The notes: generated by a model not told the origin, from the sequence alone. Shown: positions 19,332 to 30,162, counted from the first letter of the stretch. The stretch: 64,000 nucleotides of DNA from Moraxella sp. VT-16-12 (GCF_002224245.2 NZ_NKHK02000005.1:147755-211754), one strand, 5' to 3'. Program-made: numbers and translations.

Positions 19332-21229
19332 CACGCCCCCAAATCCGCCAAATCTCCCTTATCTTCTAGCCACACTTTTCTGTCTGATGCACGTTTTTTG
19401 GCAAGTAGCATGTCCATCACACTGGTAGTGGTCTGTAAATCGTCCAAATCCAGCTGCACCAAACGGCGTGTGTCAGGATTCATGGTGGTTTCACGAAGCT
19501 GCACAGCGTCCATCTCGCCCAAGCCCTTAAAGCGAGTGATTTGTGGCTTGGATTTGTTTTTGCTTTTTTTCAAAATGGCAGCCAGCTCAATATCATCTAG
19601 GGCATAATGCACTTCTTTGCCAATATCAATGCGATACAAAGGCGGCATGGCAACAAACAAATGTCCTGCTTCCACCAAAGCACTAAAATGCTTGACAAAT
19701 AAGGCACAAATCAAAGTGGCAATATGTAGCCCATCGCTGTCAGCGTCCGCCAAAATGCAAATTTTTTCGTATCTTAGCTCAGACAAATCATCAGAAGCTG
19801 GGTCCACCCCAATGGCAATGGCAATGTCATGAATCTCTTGACTGGACAGCACCGTATCGTGTGAGACTTCCCATGTGTTTAAAATTTTACCACGCAATGG
19901 TAAAATCGCCTGAAAATGGCGGTCTCGGGCTTGTTTGGCAGACCCACCAGCACTATCGCCTTCCACCAAAAACAGCTCCGCACCATCTTTAAACTCCCCC
20001 TTACAGTCTGCCAATTTACCCGGCAGAGCAGGGCCTTGGGTAATTTTTTTGCGGGCGACTTTTTGGGCAGATTTTAGGCGTTTACCCGCTTTGGTGATGG
20101 CAAGCTCAGCAATGGTTTTGGCGGTGTCTGGATGAGCGTGCAGCCACAAGCTAAATGCGTCTTTGGCAAGCGTTTGTACCAAGGGGGCGGCCTCACGACT
20201 GGACAGACGCTCTTTGGTTTGTCCGCTAAACTGCGGTTCGGCAAATTTTAAGGACAACACAAAACACACACCATCCCACACATCATCTGCCGTCAGGCGA
20301 ACGCTTCTGGGCAATAGATTATGAATGTCACAAAATTCTTTTAATGCCTCAGTGATGCCTGTACGCAGCCCATTAACGTGCGTTCCCCCTTGGGCGGTGG
20401 GGATAAGATTGACGTAGCTTTCAGTGATGGGCGTACCACCCTCAGGCAGCCACGCAATGGCAAACGTTGCCCCACCACGCTCGCCTGTTTGTGGCTCAGC
20501 ACTAAAATAAAATGGCAACTCAGGCAAAATCGCCATATCACCCAACTCATCGGTCAAATACTGCACCACGCCATCACTGTATTGCCAGCTTTGGCTGTCA
20601 TTTGGGTCAATTTCACTCACAAAATCAATTTTTAGCCCTGCTGACAGCACCGCTTTGGCTTTTAGGCTGTGTTTGAGTGCTTTGATGGCAAATTTGGGGC
20701 TGTCAAAATACTTGTCATCCACCCAAAAACGCACCTGAGTACCACGTTTTTTCTTGTTTGAACTTGGATTTTGGACAAGGGGCGTGGTTGGTACACCTTG
20801 CTCAAAATCCATAGTAAACTGACTGCCATCACGCCAAACAGTTACTTCAACACGCTTGGATAAAGCATTGACCACACTAATGCCCACCCCATGCAAACCG
20901 CCACTGATGGCATAATTATCGGTGCTAAATTTACCGCCTGCGTGTAGCCGCGTCAAAATCAGCTCCACGCCAGACTGCCCAAACTCTGGGTGAATGTCGG
21001 TCGGCATACCTCGCCCATCATCAAGCACAGACAGCGAACCATCGTCATGCAATGTAACCACAATATGCTTGGCGTAGCCTGCCAAAGCCTCGTCCACTGA
21101 GTTGTCTATCACTTCTGCCGCCAGATGATTGGGGCGGGTGGTGTCAGTGTACATACCGGGGCGGCGACGGACAGGTTCTAGTCCTTCTAGAACTTCTAAG
21201 TTTTGGCTGGTGTAGTGCTTGGTACTCAT
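19331..21229 (-). CDS. parE: DNA topoisomerase IV subunit B
   Basis: The ATPase subunit of topoisomerase IV, which unlinks daughter chromosomes. The 632-residue protein has the GHKL ATP site (EVIDNSVDEALAGY near residue 40, DDGRGMPTDIHPE and GGLHGVGISVVNAL), the transducer domain and the Toprim domain with [15 protein letters not shown] near 425 and DADSDGLHIATL near 495. Length and the short DTTRPNH N-terminus distinguish it from GyrB, which is separate at 46.4 kb. It overlaps the acyltransferase downstream. Confidence 0.95.
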   Translation of the reverse strand: MSTKHYTSQNLEVLEGLEPVRRRPGMYTDTTRPNHLAAEVIDNSVDEALAGYAKHIVVTLHDDGSLSVLDDGRGMPTDIHPEFGQSGVELILTRLHAGGKFSTDNYAISGGLHGVGISVVNALSKRVEVTVWRDGSQFTMDFEQGVPTTPLVQNPSSNKKKRGTQVRFWVDDKYFDSPKFAIKALKHSLKAKAVLSAGLKIDFVSEIDPNDSQSWQYSDGVVQYLTDELGDMAILPELPFYFSAEPQTGERGGATFAIAWLPEGGTPITESYVNLIPTAQGGTHVNGLRTGITEALKEFCDIHNLLPRSVRLTADDVWDGVCFVLSLKFAEPQFSGQTKERLSSREAAPLVQTLAKDAFSLWLHAHPDTAKTIAELAITKAGKRLKSAQKVARKKITQGPALPGKLADCKGEFKDGAELFLVEGDSAGGSAKQARDRHFQAILPLRGKILNTWEVSHDTVLSSQEIHDIAIAIGVDPASDDLSELRYEKICILADADSDGLHIATLICALFVKHFSALVEAGHLFVAMPPLYRIDIGKEVHYALDDIELAAILKKSKNKSKPQITRFKGLGEMDAVQLRETTMNPDTRRLVQLDLDDLQTTTSVMDMLLAKKRASDRKVWLEDKGDLADLGA

Positions 21230-21624
21230 CTTGGCTTTATCAATAAAAATAGGCGTCTATTGTACAACAAAGGCAAGATTTTGAAAATGCACCTTGATTG
21301 ATGGCAGTTAAGTGAATAAATAACTATTTTCAAATCACAATTTGCCATCTAAACGCTTATCTTGGATAAAAATAAACAACAACACGAAACATCATCAAAC
21401 ATTGAGAGGTTTAAACATTAAAATACAATAACAAAATGATTCACCCAAAGACAGATTTAAATCAATTAAATGGGTGCAAATTGGCGTGTTTAAAAATAAC
21501 ATTTGGATAAAAACCATGAATTATTTTTGGATTGTTATCAATCTTAATAGTTGTAATGATGAGGGTGATTTTTGGTCATTATCTTTTTATATGGATAGCT
21601 TACAAAGCTAATACAAACACGATA
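21230..21624. other. intergenic, AT-rich, no gene seen
   Basis: This stretch upstream of parE holds only very short open frames (for example a 31-codon frame on the plus strand from 21518, without a good ribosome site). It should contain the parE promoter near its left end. I see no recognisable RNA. Confidence 0.4.
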
Positions 21625-21790
21625 AAACCGCAAATGGGGGATTTGCGGTCTATCGTAGGAGGCTGTCGCTTCTTGCTATGTCCATACCTGTTCTGTCCAT
21701 GATAACAGCGTTCGTCCTTGTGGCATTCCTACCTAAAACTGCTAGGGCTTTTTGCCTATCCTGTGCTGTTGGGTGTATTATGCCAAAATT
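21625..21790 (-). ncRNA. candidate structured RNA or structured 3' UTR with terminator
   Basis: GC-richer than its surroundings. On the minus strand it contains nested pairing: GTAGGA near 21735 with TCCTAC near 21658, and GCTGT with ACAGC inside it, plus a GGCAAAAAGCC hairpin at the 5' side. It ends in a strong rho-independent terminator (ACCGCAAAT stem, CCCCC loop, then TTTTA) at 21625-21650. It begins about 55 bases after the histidine phosphatase stop. It does not match the 4.5S, RNase P, tmRNA or tRNA cores. A plus-strand 40-codon frame (from about 21680) overlaps it and is the alternative. Confidence 0.4.
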
Positions 21791-21845
21791 GATAAGTTAA
21801 GAAAATACGCCAATGTCGTCAAATTTTGTAAGCAAATGCTGACAT

Positions 21846-22484
21846 TTACTCACCAGTACGTACCCTAAGCTTGCTTATCCCGCAATATGTCTCATCCATT
21901 GTAAATACAAATACTTCACAATTTTTGGGACGAACAGACAGTTCAAACTCACGAAATTTTTTCATATCAAACACCCTTGGGCTGTCGCCGTGCATCAGCT
22001 GCCACATGAGCATACCTAGCCACATACCATGTGTAAACACCACATAATCACCATCTGGCAAACGCCCAAACTCATCACGCACCACTTTGACACGAGCCAC
22101 TAAATCAGCAAAGTTATCCGTTGCGGGACTGTCTGCATATTCACTGTCTGCTTTTGCCCAAAATTTATCTGCCATGTCCGTGATTTGAGCAAAGGTTAAG
22201 CCTTTGATATGCTCATAATCCAAATAATTAAATTCACGAAGCTCATCCATTTGTGTTGGTGTCATACCAATTTTATCCAAATAAGGGTAAGCTGTTTGGT
22301 GTGTGCGTACATAAGATGACACAAACACCCCATCTGGCGTGGCAATGTGCTGATAGAGCCAATCAGACAGTTTGACCGCCTGATGTCTGCCAAGCTCAGT
22401 CAAGGCAATCTGATGATTTGGGCGAACCATCAGCCCAGCATTAGACTCAGACTGAGCATGGCGAATCAGATAAAATTTTTTCAT
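21846..22484 (-). CDS. histidine phosphatase (phosphoglycerate mutase-like) family protein
   Basis: A 212-residue protein with the RHG catalytic motif as [10 protein letters not shown] near residue 8 (phospho-acceptor His) and the second active-site His in [12 protein letters not shown] near 150. [10 protein letters not shown] near 30 is also typical. Substrate is unknown; the family includes small-molecule phosphatases. It overlaps the parC stop by four bases (ATGA) and is therefore likely co-translated with parC. Confidence 0.88.
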   Translation of the reverse strand: MKKFYLIRHAQSESNAGLMVRPNHQIALTELGRHQAVKLSDWLYQHIATPDGVFVSSYVRTHQTAYPYLDKIGMTPTQMDELREFNYLDYEHIKGLTFAQITDMADKFWAKADSEYADSPATDNFADLVARVKVVRDEFGRLPDGDYVVFTHGMWLGMLMWQLMHGDSPRVFDMKKFREFELSVRPKNCEVFVFTMDETYCGISKLRVRTGE

Positions 22485-24754
22485 ACAAGCGTATCCGTAT
22501 TTGACATGACTGCTGTGGGGACAGATTGAGTTTTGTCGGCAGTTTGTTCAGTACTGAGCTTTATCACCGTCATAAACCCTTTGGGCAACACACCGCCACG
22601 CCCTGCTCGTTTGCCTTGATAATTTATCCAATCAGATGGTTTTAAGGTCAGTTTACGTTTGTTGGTATGTACAATCAAATTATCCGTCTGACCCAAACCA
22701 CAGACCGCAACCACCGTTTCATTATCCTTTAAATTGATGAGTTTGTTGCCCTTACCCTTGGCAAGCACAGGCAACTCATCACGGGCAAAGATGAGCAAAT
22801 GACCGCCACTGCTCACCACAGCAATATGCGTGTTGTCTGCCACAGGTACTAAGGGGAGCAAACTGGCTGTACTGTCCAAATTCACCACCACCTTGCCTGA
22901 TTTTTGGGCGGTATCCATATTGATGACATCACCGATAAAACCATAACCCAACGAACTGGCAATGATGACAGGATTTGGTTGATAAAACATCATTTGTTCA
23001 ATTTTGGTGCCATTGGCAAGACTTAGCATACTAGACACAGGCTCACCTTGACCACGAGCAGATGGCAAATTGGCGGTATCTAGCCCATAACTACGCCCTG
23101 TATTATCCAGCAAAATCAGTCGCTGATTGGTTTTACCCAAAGCGTGTGTGGCGTACTCATCGCCAGTGCGGTAATTTAGGGCAACAGGGTCAATCTCATG
23201 ACCTTTTGCCATGCGTATCCAGCCTGCTTTTGAGACAATCACCGTTACCGCTTCGCTTGGGGTCAGCTCCGATGCTTTGACCGCCACCGCTTCATCACGC
23301 TCCACCACGGGCGATTTGCGTTTATCACCATGGGCTTTCATATCGGCAGTCAGCTCACTGATGAGTAAGGCAGTCAAACTGTCAGGATTGTTGATTTGGT
23401 CAGCAATGATGGCACGCTCTGCTTTGAGTGCATCTTGCTCGGCGTTTAGTTCAATCTCTTCTAATTTAGCCAACTGACGCAATTTAATATCCAAAATCGC
23501 ATCTGCTTGTAGCTCTGACAGGCCATAACGGCTCATCAGTACCGCCTTAGAGTCATCTTCACTACGAATGATGTGTATCACTTCATCAATGTGCAAATAA
23601 GCAATGAGCAAGCCTGCCAAAATATGCAAACGTCTATCAATCTTATCTAGGCGGTTTTGCAGTCGCCTTAACACGACCGTTTTGCGTGATTGTAGCCATT
23701 CAGACAAGATTTGTTTTAAATTTTTAACGCTTGGCTTGCCGTTTAGCCCAATCATATTCATATTAACACGATATGATGTTTCTAAATCGGTGGTGGCAAA
23801 CAGATGCGTCATGATTTTATCAATGTCAATTTTGCCTTTTTTAAACTCAATGACGATACGACAGGCGTTTTCGTGGTCAGACTCATCATTGATGTCTGTT
23901 ATCCAAGGCAGTTTTTTGTCGCTCATCAAACGAGCGATTTGCTCAATGATTTTATTGCCTGATACCTGATACGGCAAAGCATCAATGATTACGGTATTTT
24001 TATCAGTGTTATCAATATGATAAGTCGCCCGCATTTTGTAGTTGCCACGTCCTGTTTCGTACAGTTTGATAAGCTCATGGTGGGGCGTAATAATCTCAGC
24101 CGATGTTGGCAAATCAGGGGCAACAATAATTTTGCACAGCTCACCAATACTAATGTCAGGGTTTTTTAAAAGTTTGATACACGCTTTGACAGTCTCTGTT
24201 AAATTATGGGGTGGAATGTCAGTCGCCATACCGACAGCAATCCCTGTGGTGCCATTTAATAAAATGTTTGGCAAACGAGCAGGCAACGTAGCAGGCTCGC
24301 TCATCGTGCCATCAAAGTTGGGGATAAAATCTACCGTACCATCGTTAAGCTCAGACAGCAATGTATTGGCATAGCTACTCATCTTAGCTTCGGTGTATCG
24401 CATGGCAGCAAAGGATTTGGGGTCATCAGGGCTGCCCCAGTTGCCTTGACCTGACACCAGTGGATAGCGATAGCTAAATGGCTGAGCCATCAGCACCATC
24501 GCTTCATAACAAGCACTATCGCCGTGGGGGTGATATTTGCCCAACACATCACCAACCGTACGAGCAGATTTTTTGGGTTTGGCAGTATGGCGAAGTCCCA
24601 ACTCATTCATGGCGTAGATGATACGTCTTTGAACAGGTTTTAAACCATCTGCAATGTGGGGTAATGCCCTATCCATGATGACGTACATGGCATAATTTAG
24701 ATAGGCAGATTCGGTAAATTCAGCAATGGAGCGGGTGTCAAACTCAGATTTCAT
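22481..24754 (-). CDS. parC: DNA topoisomerase IV subunit A
   Basis: The cleavage-ligation subunit of topoisomerase IV. The 757-residue protein has the quinolone-determining region [14 protein letters not shown] near residue 75, with the Ser and Glu seen in susceptible enzymes, and the catalytic Tyr in AMRYTEAKM near 120. The coiled-coil gate follows, then a reduced C-terminal beta-pinwheel. parE lies 1.2 kb away on the same strand, separated by the phosphatase gene and a structured intergenic stretch. Confidence 0.95.
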   Translation of the reverse strand: MKSEFDTRSIAEFTESAYLNYAMYVIMDRALPHIADGLKPVQRRIIYAMNELGLRHTAKPKKSARTVGDVLGKYHPHGDSACYEAMVLMAQPFSYRYPLVSGQGNWGSPDDPKSFAAMRYTEAKMSSYANTLLSELNDGTVDFIPNFDGTMSEPATLPARLPNILLNGTTGIAVGMATDIPPHNLTETVKACIKLLKNPDISIGELCKIIVAPDLPTSAEIITPHHELIKLYETGRGNYKMRATYHIDNTDKNTVIIDALPYQVSGNKIIEQIARLMSDKKLPWITDINDESDHENACRIVIEFKKGKIDIDKIMTHLFATTDLETSYRVNMNMIGLNGKPSVKNLKQILSEWLQSRKTVVLRRLQNRLDKIDRRLHILAGLLIAYLHIDEVIHIIRSEDDSKAVLMSRYGLSELQADAILDIKLRQLAKLEEIELNAEQDALKAERAIIADQINNPDSLTALLISELTADMKAHGDKRKSPVVERDEAVAVKASELTPSEAVTVIVSKAGWIRMAKGHEIDPVALNYRTGDEYATHALGKTNQRLILLDNTGRSYGLDTANLPSARGQGEPVSSMLSLANGTKIEQMMFYQPNPVIIASSLGYGFIGDVINMDTAQKSGKVVVNLDSTASLLPLVPVADNTHIAVVSSGGHLLIFARDELPVLAKGKGNKLINLKDNETVVAVCGLGQTDNLIVHTNKRKLTLKPSDWINYQGKRAGRGGVLPKGFMTVIKLSTEQTADKTQSVPTAVMSNTDTLV

Positions 24755-24866
24755 GACTTATTTTAATGACAAAAAGCGTTATGATAACAGCTAAACTCCC
24801 CAAGCACAACACCCACAAAAAATCTCCTGACAGCACCAAACTGCCAAGAGATACTGGTTTTTGGAA

Positions 24867-25202
24867 CTAGGCTTTTTTGACCACACTAGATTTTAGTTTC
24901 ATCGCCCCAAAACCATCAATTTTACAATCAATGTCATGGTCATCAGGCGCATCATAAATCACGCGAATGGATTTGACTTTTGTGCCAACCTTGATGGGCG
25001 TGGATGAGCCTTTTACCTTTAAATCCTTAATCACCGTAACGCTGTCGCCATCTGTCAGCACATTGCCCACCGCATCTTTGATGATGGGTGTCTCATCACC
25101 ATCGTCCGCTCCCCACTCATGACCGCACATGGGGCAGATGTATAAACTGCCATCTTGGTAGCTAAAATTTTCATCACATTTTGGACAATTTGGCAAACTC
25201 AT
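24867..25202 (-). CDS. yjdM: PhnA/YjdM-family zinc-ribbon protein
   Basis: A 111-residue protein with an N-terminal zinc ribbon (CPKC, then CPMCGHEW) and the C-terminal PhnA domain ([20 protein letters not shown], then [19 protein letters not shown]). The family is widespread; a role in phosphonate use was proposed from operon context in E. coli but is not established. The ATG at 25202 has GGAGAAA just before it; an earlier frame start at 25214 is less likely. It is divergent from ygfZ. Confidence 0.9.
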   Translation of the reverse strand: MSLPNCPKCDENFSYQDGSLYICPMCGHEWGADDGDETPIIKDAVGNVLTDGDSVTVIKDLKVKGSSTPIKVGTKVKSIRVIYDAPDDHDIDCKIDGFGAMKLKSSVVKKA

Positions 25203-25308
25203 CACTTTCTCCAATAAAAAAGTGTATTATAAACGATTTTTCCAACTTATCATTGAAAAATACTCCATCATCGCCCATAAAGGGTCATATTTACAAAAAG
25301 AGACCATC

Positions 25309-26001
25309 ATGACTGCCTTTTGTGCCATCACCCTGACAGGCAAAGATGCCGAAAAATTCCTACAAGGGCAACTGACCATCAACACCGCCAAGTTGACCGC
25401 AACACCCATGCCATGTGCCATTTGCAACCTAAAAGGGCGAGTTACTTTTGGGTTGTGGGCCAGCCAGCTTTCTGATGGCTATCAGCTCATCAGCTCTGCT
25501 GATTGTATGGACGAATTAATCTTGCACATCAAAAAATATGGGGCATTTTCCAAATTTGAGCTGTCCGCCCCAACCGCCATATTTGCCACCGTGGCAGATG
25601 GTGTACCAAGTTTTAGCGATAACAAACACGATGATGATTTTGAAAATTGGTCGGCTGTCAGCCTAAGTGTGGGCAACTACTGGATAACCAAAGCCACTCA
25701 AAACCAGTTTCAACCCCAAGAGCTACGCCTACATCAACGTGGGGGCGTGGATTATGACAAAGGGTGTTATTTGGGTCAAGAGATTGTGGCACGGCTGTAT
25801 TTTAAATCCAGCCCAAAAAGCTATCTGCACCGTGTTTATCTGCATAGCCCTGCTAGCCAAGGCGATAAAGTAGGCAAAGTGGGCATTGTCAATGCGATAG
25901 GTCTGGATGCTTTGGTGGTAGGCTCACCTGATGATGTGGCACAGATTGGCAAGATTTTAGCCTTGCCTGATAAGCTTAGCCAAAGTGTTGCTCGTGGCTA
26001 A
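25309..26001 (+). CDS. ygfZ: folate-binding protein YgfZ
   Basis: A folate-dependent protein of the GcvT-like fold that supports iron-sulfur cluster enzymes. The 230-residue protein carries the strictly conserved KGCYLGQEIVAR motif (Cys essential in the family) near residue 155 and the LQGQLTINTAKL segment near 20. It is shorter than E. coli YgfZ (326), as in several related genera. The ATG at 25309 fits the family N-terminus; the frame is open upstream to 25222. Its 3' end overlaps dadA by about 17 bases. Confidence 0.88.
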   Translation: MTAFCAITLTGKDAEKFLQGQLTINTAKLTATPMPCAICNLKGRVTFGLWASQLSDGYQLISSADCMDELILHIKKYGAFSKFELSAPTAIFATVADGVPSFSDNKHDDDFENWSAVSLSVGNYWITKATQNQFQPQELRLHQRGGVDYDKGCYLGQEIVARLYFKSSPKSYLHRVYLHSPASQGDKVGKVGIVNAIGLDALVVGSPDDVAQIGKILALPDKLSQSVARG

Positions 26002-27337
26002 ACCCACCGTAACCATCTTGGGGGCAGGCGTTACAGGCGTGGCGACAGCATGGTATTTATCGCAAGCAGGTTTTGATGTTACAGTCATAGAACGCCACCA
26101 CGCCCCAGCAATGGAGACATCATTTGCTAATGGTGGTCAAATCTCAGTCTGCCATGCCACCCCTTGGGCAAACCCTGCCACCCCCTTAAAAGCCCTAAAA
26201 TGGCTAATCCGTCCTGATGCACCACTTTTGTATCGTCCCACATTATGTGCCGAGCAGTGGCGGTTTTTGTGGCGGTTTTTAAAAGAATGCACTCACACAC
26301 AGGCAGACGCCAATTTGGTGGCATTGGTTAGTCTAGGGCTGTACTCTCGCACGGCTTTGTTGGCACTGATTGACAAGCTAAATTTACAGTTTGAACAGCG
26401 ACATCAGGGGATTTTACATTTTTATACCAGCCACACAGAATACCAAAATGCCATCGCACCAACACTGCTTATGCAAGAGCTGGGCTGTCATCGCACCTTA
26501 CTTAGCCCCAAACAAGCAACAGACACCGAACCTGCCTTATCATCACTTGGTGATGGACTGATAGGAGCAACTTTTACCAACCAAGATTTATCAGGTAATG
26601 CTCGGCTGTTTACCAATGAACTTGCCAAACATTGTGCGGCAAATGGCGTGTCATTCATCTATAACACCACCATCACCAACATTCACCGCCAACAAAACGC
26701 CATCAGCCATCTTAGCCTAAACCAACACGGACAAAACATCACTCACCAAAGCGACCATTATGTCGTCTGTCTGGGCAGTTATGGCAAGCGTTTATTAGAT
26801 GCCATTGGTGTGGATTTACCAATTTTTCCTGCCAAAGGCTACTCTGCCACCTATCGCGTTAAAGACCCCGCTTGTGTGCCACAGGTGAGCCTGATAGATG
26901 ATGAGTACAAACTTGTCATGAGTAGGCTAACATCTGATGATGACAAACTCAGGGTGGCAGGCACAGCAGAATTTAACGGCTATAACACCAATCTGAACCT
27001 AATACGCTGTCAAGCCATCACCAATAGAGTCCAAGCATTATTTGGTGATGTGCTAGATTATGATGAGCCAAATTATTGGACAGGTCAAAGACCAATGACT
27101 CCATCAAACGTACCATTGATTGGCAAAGCTTACTTAGGTCTCATCTGGCATGGCAGGCATGGACAAAACATAGACAATCTGTGGCTAAACACAGGACATG
27201 GCACGCTTGGATTTACGCACGCTTGTGGTTCGGCATTGGCACTAAGTCTGCTCATGCAAGGGCAAACACCGCCTTTGGCATTTGACTTTACTGGCATAAA
27301 AATACCAGCTCTTAGAACTGGTATGTCATCTTTATAG
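25985..27337 (+). CDS. dadA: D-amino acid dehydrogenase small subunit-like FAD oxidoreductase
   Basis: A membrane-associated flavoprotein that oxidises D-amino acids such as D-alanine to 2-oxo acids. The 450-residue protein opens with the FAD-binding Rossmann motif (ILGAGVTGVATAWYLSQAG) and ERHHAPAMETSFANGGQIS. It ends with the family segment GQRPMTPSNVPLIGKA, then NTGHGTLGFTHACGSA. The start is uncertain: non-ATG codons at 25985 (GTG), 25988 (TTG) and 25994 (GTG) are available inside the ygfZ end. Its stop overlaps the stop of the convergent LysM gene by six bases. Confidence 0.85.
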   Translation: MLLVAKPTVTILGAGVTGVATAWYLSQAGFDVTVIERHHAPAMETSFANGGQISVCHATPWANPATPLKALKWLIRPDAPLLYRPTLCAEQWRFLWRFLKECTHTQADANLVALVSLGLYSRTALLALIDKLNLQFEQRHQGILHFYTSHTEYQNAIAPTLLMQELGCHRTLLSPKQATDTEPALSSLGDGLIGATFTNQDLSGNARLFTNELAKHCAANGVSFIYNTTITNIHRQQNAISHLSLNQHGQNITHQSDHYVVCLGSYGKRLLDAIGVDLPIFPAKGYSATYRVKDPACVPQVSLIDDEYKLVMSRLTSDDDKLRVAGTAEFNGYNTNLNLIRCQAITNRVQALFGDVLDYDEPNYWTGQRPMTPSNVPLIGKAYLGLIWHGRHGQNIDNLWLNTGHGTLGFTHACGSALALSLLMQGQTPPLAFDFTGIKIPALRTGMSSL

Positions 27338-28480
27338 CTCAGATGGTGGCAACAACAAATCACCATTACTCAAAGGCAATTCAGCCGAAAGCACATAAGC
27401 ATAGCTGATTTTGTCAAATGCTTTAAAGACCATTATCTGACCAATTTTTTCGTTTGGCAGACGGATAACTTTATTGTTATCTTGTGTGTCTTTAATCAGT
27501 GCTCCCTTGCGATAAACATCAAGCACATGACCTACTCTTGCCCCCTGTGTTGCCCCTAAATTGATGGCAACTGTGTCATTTTTACCCCCTAGGGCAATGC
27601 CACTTTTTACCAAGGAGCGATTAGGCAATGTGGGATTAACGATGGCTTTTTTATCCACTTGCCCCATGATACGCACAATCATACCCCCACGAGTAACCTC
27701 AGCAGGCACAGGATAGAACGCTGGTGGCAATGGTGAGCTTATCGGCTGAAATACCTTATCGCCCTCTTTGATTTCAGCTTCATAAGCATGCTCAATTTTT
27801 AGGCTAGATACGCCATTTACTGCCACACTCTCCACACGGCCAAGTGCCACCTGTATCACCTCTGATGCCACGATTTGACCTGTGGCAGTGTCCACATAAG
27901 GCTCAGATTGACGATAAATGCCATAGGTTTTGCCCAAATCCAACGCACGATTTGCATAGATGGTATCACCCACAGAAGTCAATGTTTTGCCTTGTTTGGC
28001 AGCGATAATGTGGGGTGTTCCTGCCAAATCCAATGGACTGACAATCTCTGCCCGATTTAGCCAATGGCGGATATTTGCCAGTGGAATGAGTGAGATGCTA
28101 TTATCACTAGAATTGATGTTGATAGGCTTATCTTTGGCGGGTGGCTGCATATTTTTTTCAATGCCCGCACAGCCTTCGCCAGTATCTACCCCCACCAAAG
28201 TTCTGCCTTTGATGATACATAGGATAAGCACGTCATTTGGGTAGATAAGATGGGGGTTTTTTAGCTGTTTGTTGGTCGCCCAAATCTCACGCCAGCGATG
28301 TGGTGCATTTAAATATTTGCCAGAAACATCCCAAAGCGTATCGCCTTTTTTGACGATATAACGGTTAGGTGCATCTGCCTTGATGGTCGGTGGCGGATTA
28401 TTTTTGGCATACGCCACAGGAGCAACAAACGCCCCAAGCAAGCACAGCGTCATCAAACCTTTAAGTGGATTTAGCTTCAT
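27332..28480 (-). CDS. LysM-domain periplasmic protein
   Basis: A 382-residue exported protein with a signal peptide (ending APVAYA) and one LysM domain at about residues 40-90 (YIVKKGDTLWDVSGKYL, then NPHLIYPNDVL), which binds peptidoglycan glycan chains. The remaining 290 residues contain beta-rich segments of the type that follow LysM in many gammaproteobacterial proteins of unknown function. Two cysteines (about residues 88 and 103) may pair. A 9-bp inverted repeat precedes it (28494-28541). Confidence 0.85.
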   Translation of the reverse strand: MKLNPLKGLMTLCLLGAFVAPVAYAKNNPPPTIKADAPNRYIVKKGDTLWDVSGKYLNAPHRWREIWATNKQLKNPHLIYPNDVLILCIIKGRTLVGVDTGEGCAGIEKNMQPPAKDKPININSSDNSISLIPLANIRHWLNRAEIVSPLDLAGTPHIIAAKQGKTLTSVGDTIYANRALDLGKTYGIYRQSEPYVDTATGQIVASEVIQVALGRVESVAVNGVSSLKIEHAYEAEIKEGDKVFQPISSPLPPAFYPVPAEVTRGGMIVRIMGQVDKKAIVNPTLPNRSLVKSGIALGGKNDTVAINLGATQGARVGHVLDVYRKGALIKDTQDNNKVIRLPNEKIGQIMVFKAFDKISYAYVLSAELPLSNGDLLLPPSEL

Positions 28481-28493
28481 AAGAGTATCCGTT

Positions 28494-28541
28494 GTTATGC
28501 TAAGAAAAGGTGGGTATCACCCAAATTTACCCTAGCATAAC
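28494..28541 (-). promoter_or_regulatory. large hairpin in the leader of the LysM gene
   Basis: GTTATGCTA at 28494-28502 pairs perfectly with TAGCATAAC at 28533-28541, and an inner GGGT-ACCC stem lies in between. It is 14 bases before the LysM ATG and about 30 bases after the thrC stop. It could be a weak terminator for thrC, a processing site or an operator; it lacks a T run. Confidence 0.45.
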
Positions 28542-28572
28542 AAAATCACTCTTATCATTAAAGCATTTATCG

Positions 28573-29988
28573 CTATCTGGCAGTAACTTTCCGATAGATT
28601 TCATCAGCAACAAGACGAGCGTCATTTTCAAGCACGGTTACATATTGCAGATTATCTTCTAGCCCTATGGTGTGGGGTGGACGTGGCAAATCAATTTTGC
28701 CCAGTGCTTGTGTGATGGTTTCTTCAAATTTAATTGGCAACGCCGTCTCCGCCACCACGATTGTCTCGCCTTGTTTTTGCACATCTAGTGCCACTTTAAC
28801 CCCATCGGCGGTGTGTGGGTCAATCAGACGTGTGGTTTCATCATAGACTTTTTTAATGGTGGCTAAGCGGTCAGCGTGTGTGGATTTGCCAGAGACAAAG
28901 CCAAATTTGCCCTGAATGTCGGTCAGTTTGTCCGCCAAATCAAAACCTTTGCCAGTTTTGACATCATCAAACAGTCGTGATACTTGACTGCCGTCTTGGG
29001 CAAGTAGTGTATAGACAAACCGCTCAAAATTAGACGCTTTGGAGATGTCCATAGATGGGCTAGACGTTACATGGGTCTCATGTGCTTTTCTGGGAGCGTA
29101 GTTGCCCGTGGTAAAAAATTCGTGCAACACATCATTTTCGTTGGTTGCCACAATCAAACGGTCAATCGGCAATCCCATCATGCGGGCAATATGAGCGGCA
29201 CAGACATTGCCAAAGTTACCAGACGGCACACAAAAGCTCACCTTTTCGTCATTATGGGTGGTTGCCCCAAAATAGCCTTTAAAATAATAGACAATCTGAG
29301 CCAAAATCCGCCCCCAGTTGATGGAGTTTACCGTGCCTAGGCTGTATTTGGCTTTAAAATCAGCGTCTTCTTGTAAGGCTTTGACAATGTCTTGGCAATC
29401 ATCAAACATACCTTTGATGGCAATGTTGTGGATATTTTTGTCGTCTAGGCTGTACATTTGGGCTCGCTGAAACGCACTCATTTTGCCATGTGGCGACATC
29501 ATAAACACTTCAATATTTTCTTTGCCACGCAAAGCGTATTCTGCCGCAGAGCCTGTATCGCCAGAGGTTGCTCCAATCACTGTCAAACGCTCGCCTTTTT
29601 TGGTCAACACATATTCAAACGCATTGCCCAAAAACTGCATTGCCATGTCTTTAAAAGCAAGCGTTGGACCATTGGACAGCTCCAACAAAAACACCTTGTC
29701 ATACAGTGGCGTTACAGGCGTGATGTCATCACTATTAAAAACAGTGCTCGTATAAGTTTTGTCAATGAGTGCCTTTAAATCATCACTTGGGATGTCGCTG
29801 ATAAACAAGCTCATAATCTCAAAAGCAAGCTCGGTGTAGCTAAGATGCCGCCAAGTATCCAAAGTGGCACGGTCAATCTGTGGATAAGTCTCAGGCAACA
29901 TCAGTCCGCCGTCAGGTGCAAGCCCCATGAGTAGAACGTCGCTAAATTGCATTTTTGGCGTATTGCCACGTGTGCTGATATAGTTCAT
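28573..29988 (-). CDS. thrC: threonine synthase
   Basis: A PLP enzyme that converts O-phosphohomoserine to threonine. The 471-residue protein has the N-terminal STRGNTPKMQFSDVLLMGLA region, the PLP lysine in GPTLAFKDMAMQFLGN near residue 113 and the glycine-rich TSGDTGSAAEYALRG loop near 145. The length and N-terminus mark the longer fungal/proteobacterial type. No hom or thrB is nearby. I see no clear leader-peptide attenuator upstream. Confidence 0.95.
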   Translation of the reverse strand: MNYISTRGNTPKMQFSDVLLMGLAPDGGLMLPETYPQIDRATLDTWRHLSYTELAFEIMSLFISDIPSDDLKALIDKTYTSTVFNSDDITPVTPLYDKVFLLELSNGPTLAFKDMAMQFLGNAFEYVLTKKGERLTVIGATSGDTGSAAEYALRGKENIEVFMMSPHGKMSAFQRAQMYSLDDKNIHNIAIKGMFDDCQDIVKALQEDADFKAKYSLGTVNSINWGRILAQIVYYFKGYFGATTHNDEKVSFCVPSGNFGNVCAAHIARMMGLPIDRLIVATNENDVLHEFFTTGNYAPRKAHETHVTSSPSMDISKASNFERFVYTLLAQDGSQVSRLFDDVKTGKGFDLADKLTDIQGKFGFVSGKSTHADRLATIKKVYDETTRLIDPHTADGVKVALDVQKQGETIVVAETALPIKFEETITQALGKIDLPRPPHTIGLEDNLQYVTVLENDARLVADEIYRKVTAR

Positions 29989-30162
29989 AAAATTCCAAAT
30001 GATTGCAAATTATTAAATTTTAACACAGTTTTATTTTAAAAGTAGCTTTTGTACTTTTTAAAAGATAAATAAATCACCTTGGGCTTTTGGTAAGGACTTA
30101 TAAGCCGCTGGCTCTACCTTAACATTGATTGAGATTTTTAAATTATTTAAGTTTATGAGTGC

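Noticed and set aside
21625..21790. 4.5S (SRP) RNA, RNase P RNA or 6S RNA
   Set aside because: The invariant SRP loop GGAAGGAAGCAGCC, RNase P P4 and 6S-type flanks are not present; kept only as an unnamed candidate.
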